From positions 1 through 16,882 of the forward strand of contig JAEZQX010000032.1 of NCBI GenBank assembly GCA_023441105.1: 16,882 nt of DNA, read 5' to 3'. The position numbers and the translations under genes were made by a program. Below the pieces are notes generated by a model. The model had not been told where the DNA came from. It did no database searches and saw only the letters and a program-made list of their open reading frames with translations. The stretch is from Pseudomonadota bacterium. Lineage in GTDB: Bacteria; Pseudomonadota; Gammaproteobacteria; Burkholderiales; Burkholderiaceae. Below are positions 15,079 to 16,882 of the stretch, in pieces. Within the stretch, counting starts at the first letter, position 1; the number at the start of each line of letters is the position of its first letter.

Positions 15079-16206
15079 ATGGGCCAAATGGACCAGACAC
15101 TTACGGGTGACCTGCAGGCCTTGAAACCCGAGGCAGACGTCACCGCACCCGCGCGCGCGGGCACTTCCTCCCCCATCGAGACCGACGCGGTCATCATCGG
15201 CGCCGGACCGGTCGGGCTTTTCCAGGTCTTCGAGCTCGGCCTACTGGAGATCCGCGCGCATGTCATCGATTCGCTGGCGGAGGTCGGCGGCCAGTGCGTG
15301 GCGCTCTATCCCGACAAGCCGATCTACGACATCCCGGCGCTGCCGTCGGTGTCGGGCCAGGGCTTGACGGACAACCTGATGGAGCAGATCAGGCCTTTCT
15401 CGCCCACCTTCCATCTCGGCCAGGAGGTCCAGGCGGTCGAGCGCCAGGATGACGGGCGCTTCTACGTGCGCACCAGCGCGGGCACCGAATTCCTGTCCCG
15501 GACGGTCTTCATCGCCGGCGGCGTCGGTTCGTTCCAGTCGCGCGAGCTCAAGCTGCAGGGGATCGACCGGTTCAACGACCGCCAGGTGTTCTACCGCGTG
15601 CGCGACGTCAATGCCTTCAACGGCAAGAACGTGGTCGTGGCCGGCGGCGGCGATTCGGCGCTGGACTGGGCGCTGGCGCTGGTCGGCAAGGCCGAGAGCG
15701 TCATCCTGGTGCATCGGCGCGACGGCTTCCGGGCGGCGCCGGCCACGGTCGCGAAGATGCGCGCGCTGTGCGACGACTACGAGATGCAGTTCCTCGTCGG
15801 CCAGGTCACCGGCTTCGAAGCGGACGACGACCTGCTCAAGGCGATCAAGGTGGCGGGCCAGGACGGCGTCACCCGCAACGTGCCGCTCGATGCGCTGCTG
15901 GTGTTCTACGGGCTGTCGCCCAAGCTGGGGCCGATCGCGGACTGGGGCCTGGCGCTGAATCGGCGCCAGCTCGAGGTCGACACCGAGAAGTTCGAGACCA
16001 ACGTGCCGGGCATCTTCGCCGTCGGCGACATCAACACCTACCCCGGCAAGAAGAAGCTGATCCTCTGCGGCTTCCACGAGGCCGCGCTGGCCGCCTTCGG
16101 CGCCGCCAGGTACGTCTTCCCGGACAAGAAGATCCACCTGCAATACACCACCACCAGCACCAAGCTGCACGACGTGCTCGGGGTGGAATCGCCCACCTTC
16201 GACTGA
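15079..16206 (+). CDS. Ferredoxin/flavodoxin-NADP+ reductase, thioredoxin-reductase-like type
   Basis: A 375-residue FAD/NAD(P)-dependent oxidoreductase. An unconserved tail (1-33) precedes the FAD-binding [20 protein letters not shown] (36-55) and the segment [21 protein letters not shown] (69-89). The NADP-binding domain shows [18 protein letters not shown] (184-201) and [11 protein letters not shown] (211-221). The C-terminal FAD motif is [30 protein letters not shown] (311-340). There is no redox CxxC, which separates it from thioredoxin reductase and fits the YumC-like FNR family. It would move electrons between NADPH and ferredoxin or flavodoxin, for example for biosynthesis, Fe-S cluster repair or redox defence. 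The start at 15079 has AGG about 7 bases upstream; the frame is open further upstream without a better start. It appears monocistronic. Confidence 0.93.
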   Translation: MGQMDQTLTGDLQALKPEADVTAPARAGTSSPIETDAVIIGAGPVGLFQVFELGLLEIRAHVIDSLAEVGGQCVALYPDKPIYDIPALPSVSGQGLTDNLMEQIRPFSPTFHLGQEVQAVERQDDGRFYVRTSAGTEFLSRTVFIAGGVGSFQSRELKLQGIDRFNDRQVFYRVRDVNAFNGKNVVVAGGGDSALDWALALVGKAESVILVHRRDGFRAAPATVAKMRALCDDYEMQFLVGQVTGFEADDDLLKAIKVAGQDGVTRNVPLDALLVFYGLSPKLGPIADWGLALNRRQLEVDTEKFETNVPGIFAVGDINTYPGKKKLILCGFHEAALAAFGAARYVFPDKKIHLQYTTTSTKLHDVLGVESPTFD

Positions 16207-16527
16207 GCCTCGTCGCAGGCTGCGGCTGAGCCGGCGGCGACTTCCGGCCGATGCGGCGGACCTAGATCGCCGATCGCCGGGCAGCCTGCCCGGTCGACCC
16301 GCCCGGGTAGAATCGCCGCTCGCGGCAAAGCGGTGCGGCAGCAATTTGCTGCCTGCTCGCATCGCCGCAAGCAGCTCACGCGGCCTGGTCCTGCCGGGCG
16401 TGCCGCCGTGTGCGCCTACCGGCTGCAGTCGACTGGCACGGCGCATCGACCCGGCGTCGAGCGGCCTGCTCCCGTCGCCTGCTGATCCGTCGTTACCCCA
16501 TCGTCTTCTGCCTTCGCGAGATCCATC
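16207..16527 (+). other. 321-base gene-free stretch with two hairpins and a -10-like box
   Basis: CCGGGCA-GCC-TGCCCGG (16277-16293) is a 7-bp-stem hairpin that could end the reductase transcript. TAGAAT (16308-16313) follows as a possible -10 for the UPF0114 gene, but its -35 position falls inside that hairpin and does not match. GGCAGCA-ATT-TGCTGCC (16337-16353) is another 7-bp hairpin in what would be a 5' leader of about 200 bases. No coding region is supported. Confidence 0.4.
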
Positions 16528-16882
16528 TTGTCCATCGATCCGAACCAGGCGGTCCGCCCGCTGAAACCGTTGCCGGCCCTCATCTTCGCGAGCCGCTGGC
16601 TGCAACTCCCCCTCTACCTCGGGCTGATCATCGCCCAGGTGGTCTACGTGGTGCTGTTCCTCGAGGAGCTGTGGCACCTGGTGGCCATTCTTTGGGACCC
16701 CCATGCGCTGGAGCACACCACCGAGCGGCTCGGCATCGGCGACCTGCAGAAGGAAACGGTGATCATGATCATCGTGCTGTCGCTGATCGACGTGGTGATG
16801 ATCTCGAACCTGCTGATCATGGTCATCGTCGGCGGCTACGAGACCTTCGTGTCGCGGCTGCACCTGGACAAGCATCCGGACC
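16528..16882 (+). CDS. UPF0114 (YqhA-like) inner-membrane protein, 5' part, cut by window edge
   Basis: 118 codons are visible of a family usually near 165-190 residues. The segment [33 protein letters not shown] (about 20-52) and the segment [35 protein letters not shown] (about 77-111) closely resemble E. coli YqhA. They contain the first two transmembrane helices. The function of the family is unknown. The likely start is TTG at 16528: an in-frame stop lies at 16483-16485, no ATG or GTG occurs in this frame before codon 80, and the conserved part begins within 20 codons. The ribosome site is weak. The C-terminal helices lie beyond the window. Confidence 0.88.
   Translation, partial: MSIDPNQAVRPLKPLPALIFASRWLQLPLYLGLIIAQVVYVVLFLEELWHLVAILWDPHALEHTTERLGIGDLQKETVIMIIVLSLIDVVMISNLLIMVIVGGYETFVSRLHLDKHPD

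Noticed and set aside
15241..16875. Minus-strand ORF (544 codons) opposite the reductase gene and the UPF0114 start
   Set aside because: Antisense of two recognised genes plus the gap between them; repetitive composition.

Overview
The window is GC-rich and densely coded, with the gene set and order of a proteobacterial chromosome. Blocks such as yifB/comM – ubiK – TorF-type porin – glnK – amtB and gshB – EIIA(Man) – HPr – enzyme I, plus metX–metW, point to a betaproteobacterium (Rhodocyclales-like or a relative). That placement comes from remembered gene order and protein style, not from a search. I see no phage, insertion sequence, CRISPR array, tRNA or rRNA.

Left block (1-4560). On the minus strand lie the 5' part of yifB/comM and, upstream of it, ubiK. 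Divergent from ubiK is a nitrogen-response operon: an outer-membrane TorF-family porin, glnK (PII signal protein) and amtB (ammonium channel). The 380-base divergent region holds two near-perfect NtrC sites 30 bp apart and a sigma-54 -24/-12 element. Their spacing gives sites at about -140 and -110, which closely resembles the classical glnA enhancer. Two strong hairpins follow amtB.

Middle block (4763-10041). Six plus-strand genes are tightly packed: gshB, EIIA(Man), ptsH (HPr), ptsI (enzyme I), metX and metW. The first five overlap by 1 to 4 bases and metW follows after 18. No PTS permease (EIIB/C) is present, so this looks like a regulatory phosphorelay, cotranscribed with glutathione synthesis and the methionine-entry acyltransferase. 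No gshA lies in the window.

Right block (10042-16882). A 390-base non-coding stretch carries a second good sigma-54 element and an upstream dyad ahead of an unrecognised 145-residue protein. Facing it are a minus-strand pair, a Tat-type PQQ-dependent sugar dehydrogenase and a crotonase-fold protein lacking both usual hydratase glutamates. Divergent from these are a glutathione S-transferase-like protein and a TPMT-like methyltransferase. Then come a small unrecognised minus-strand protein, a ferredoxin/flavodoxin-NADP reductase of the thioredoxin-reductase-like type, and the start of a UPF0114 membrane protein cut by the window edge.

The most interesting signals are regulatory: the NtrC/sigma-54 architecture before the porin-glnK-amtB operon, the sigma-54 element before the unknown gene at 10432, and a small leader ORF with a hairpin-masked Shine-Dalgarno directly before yifB/comM.
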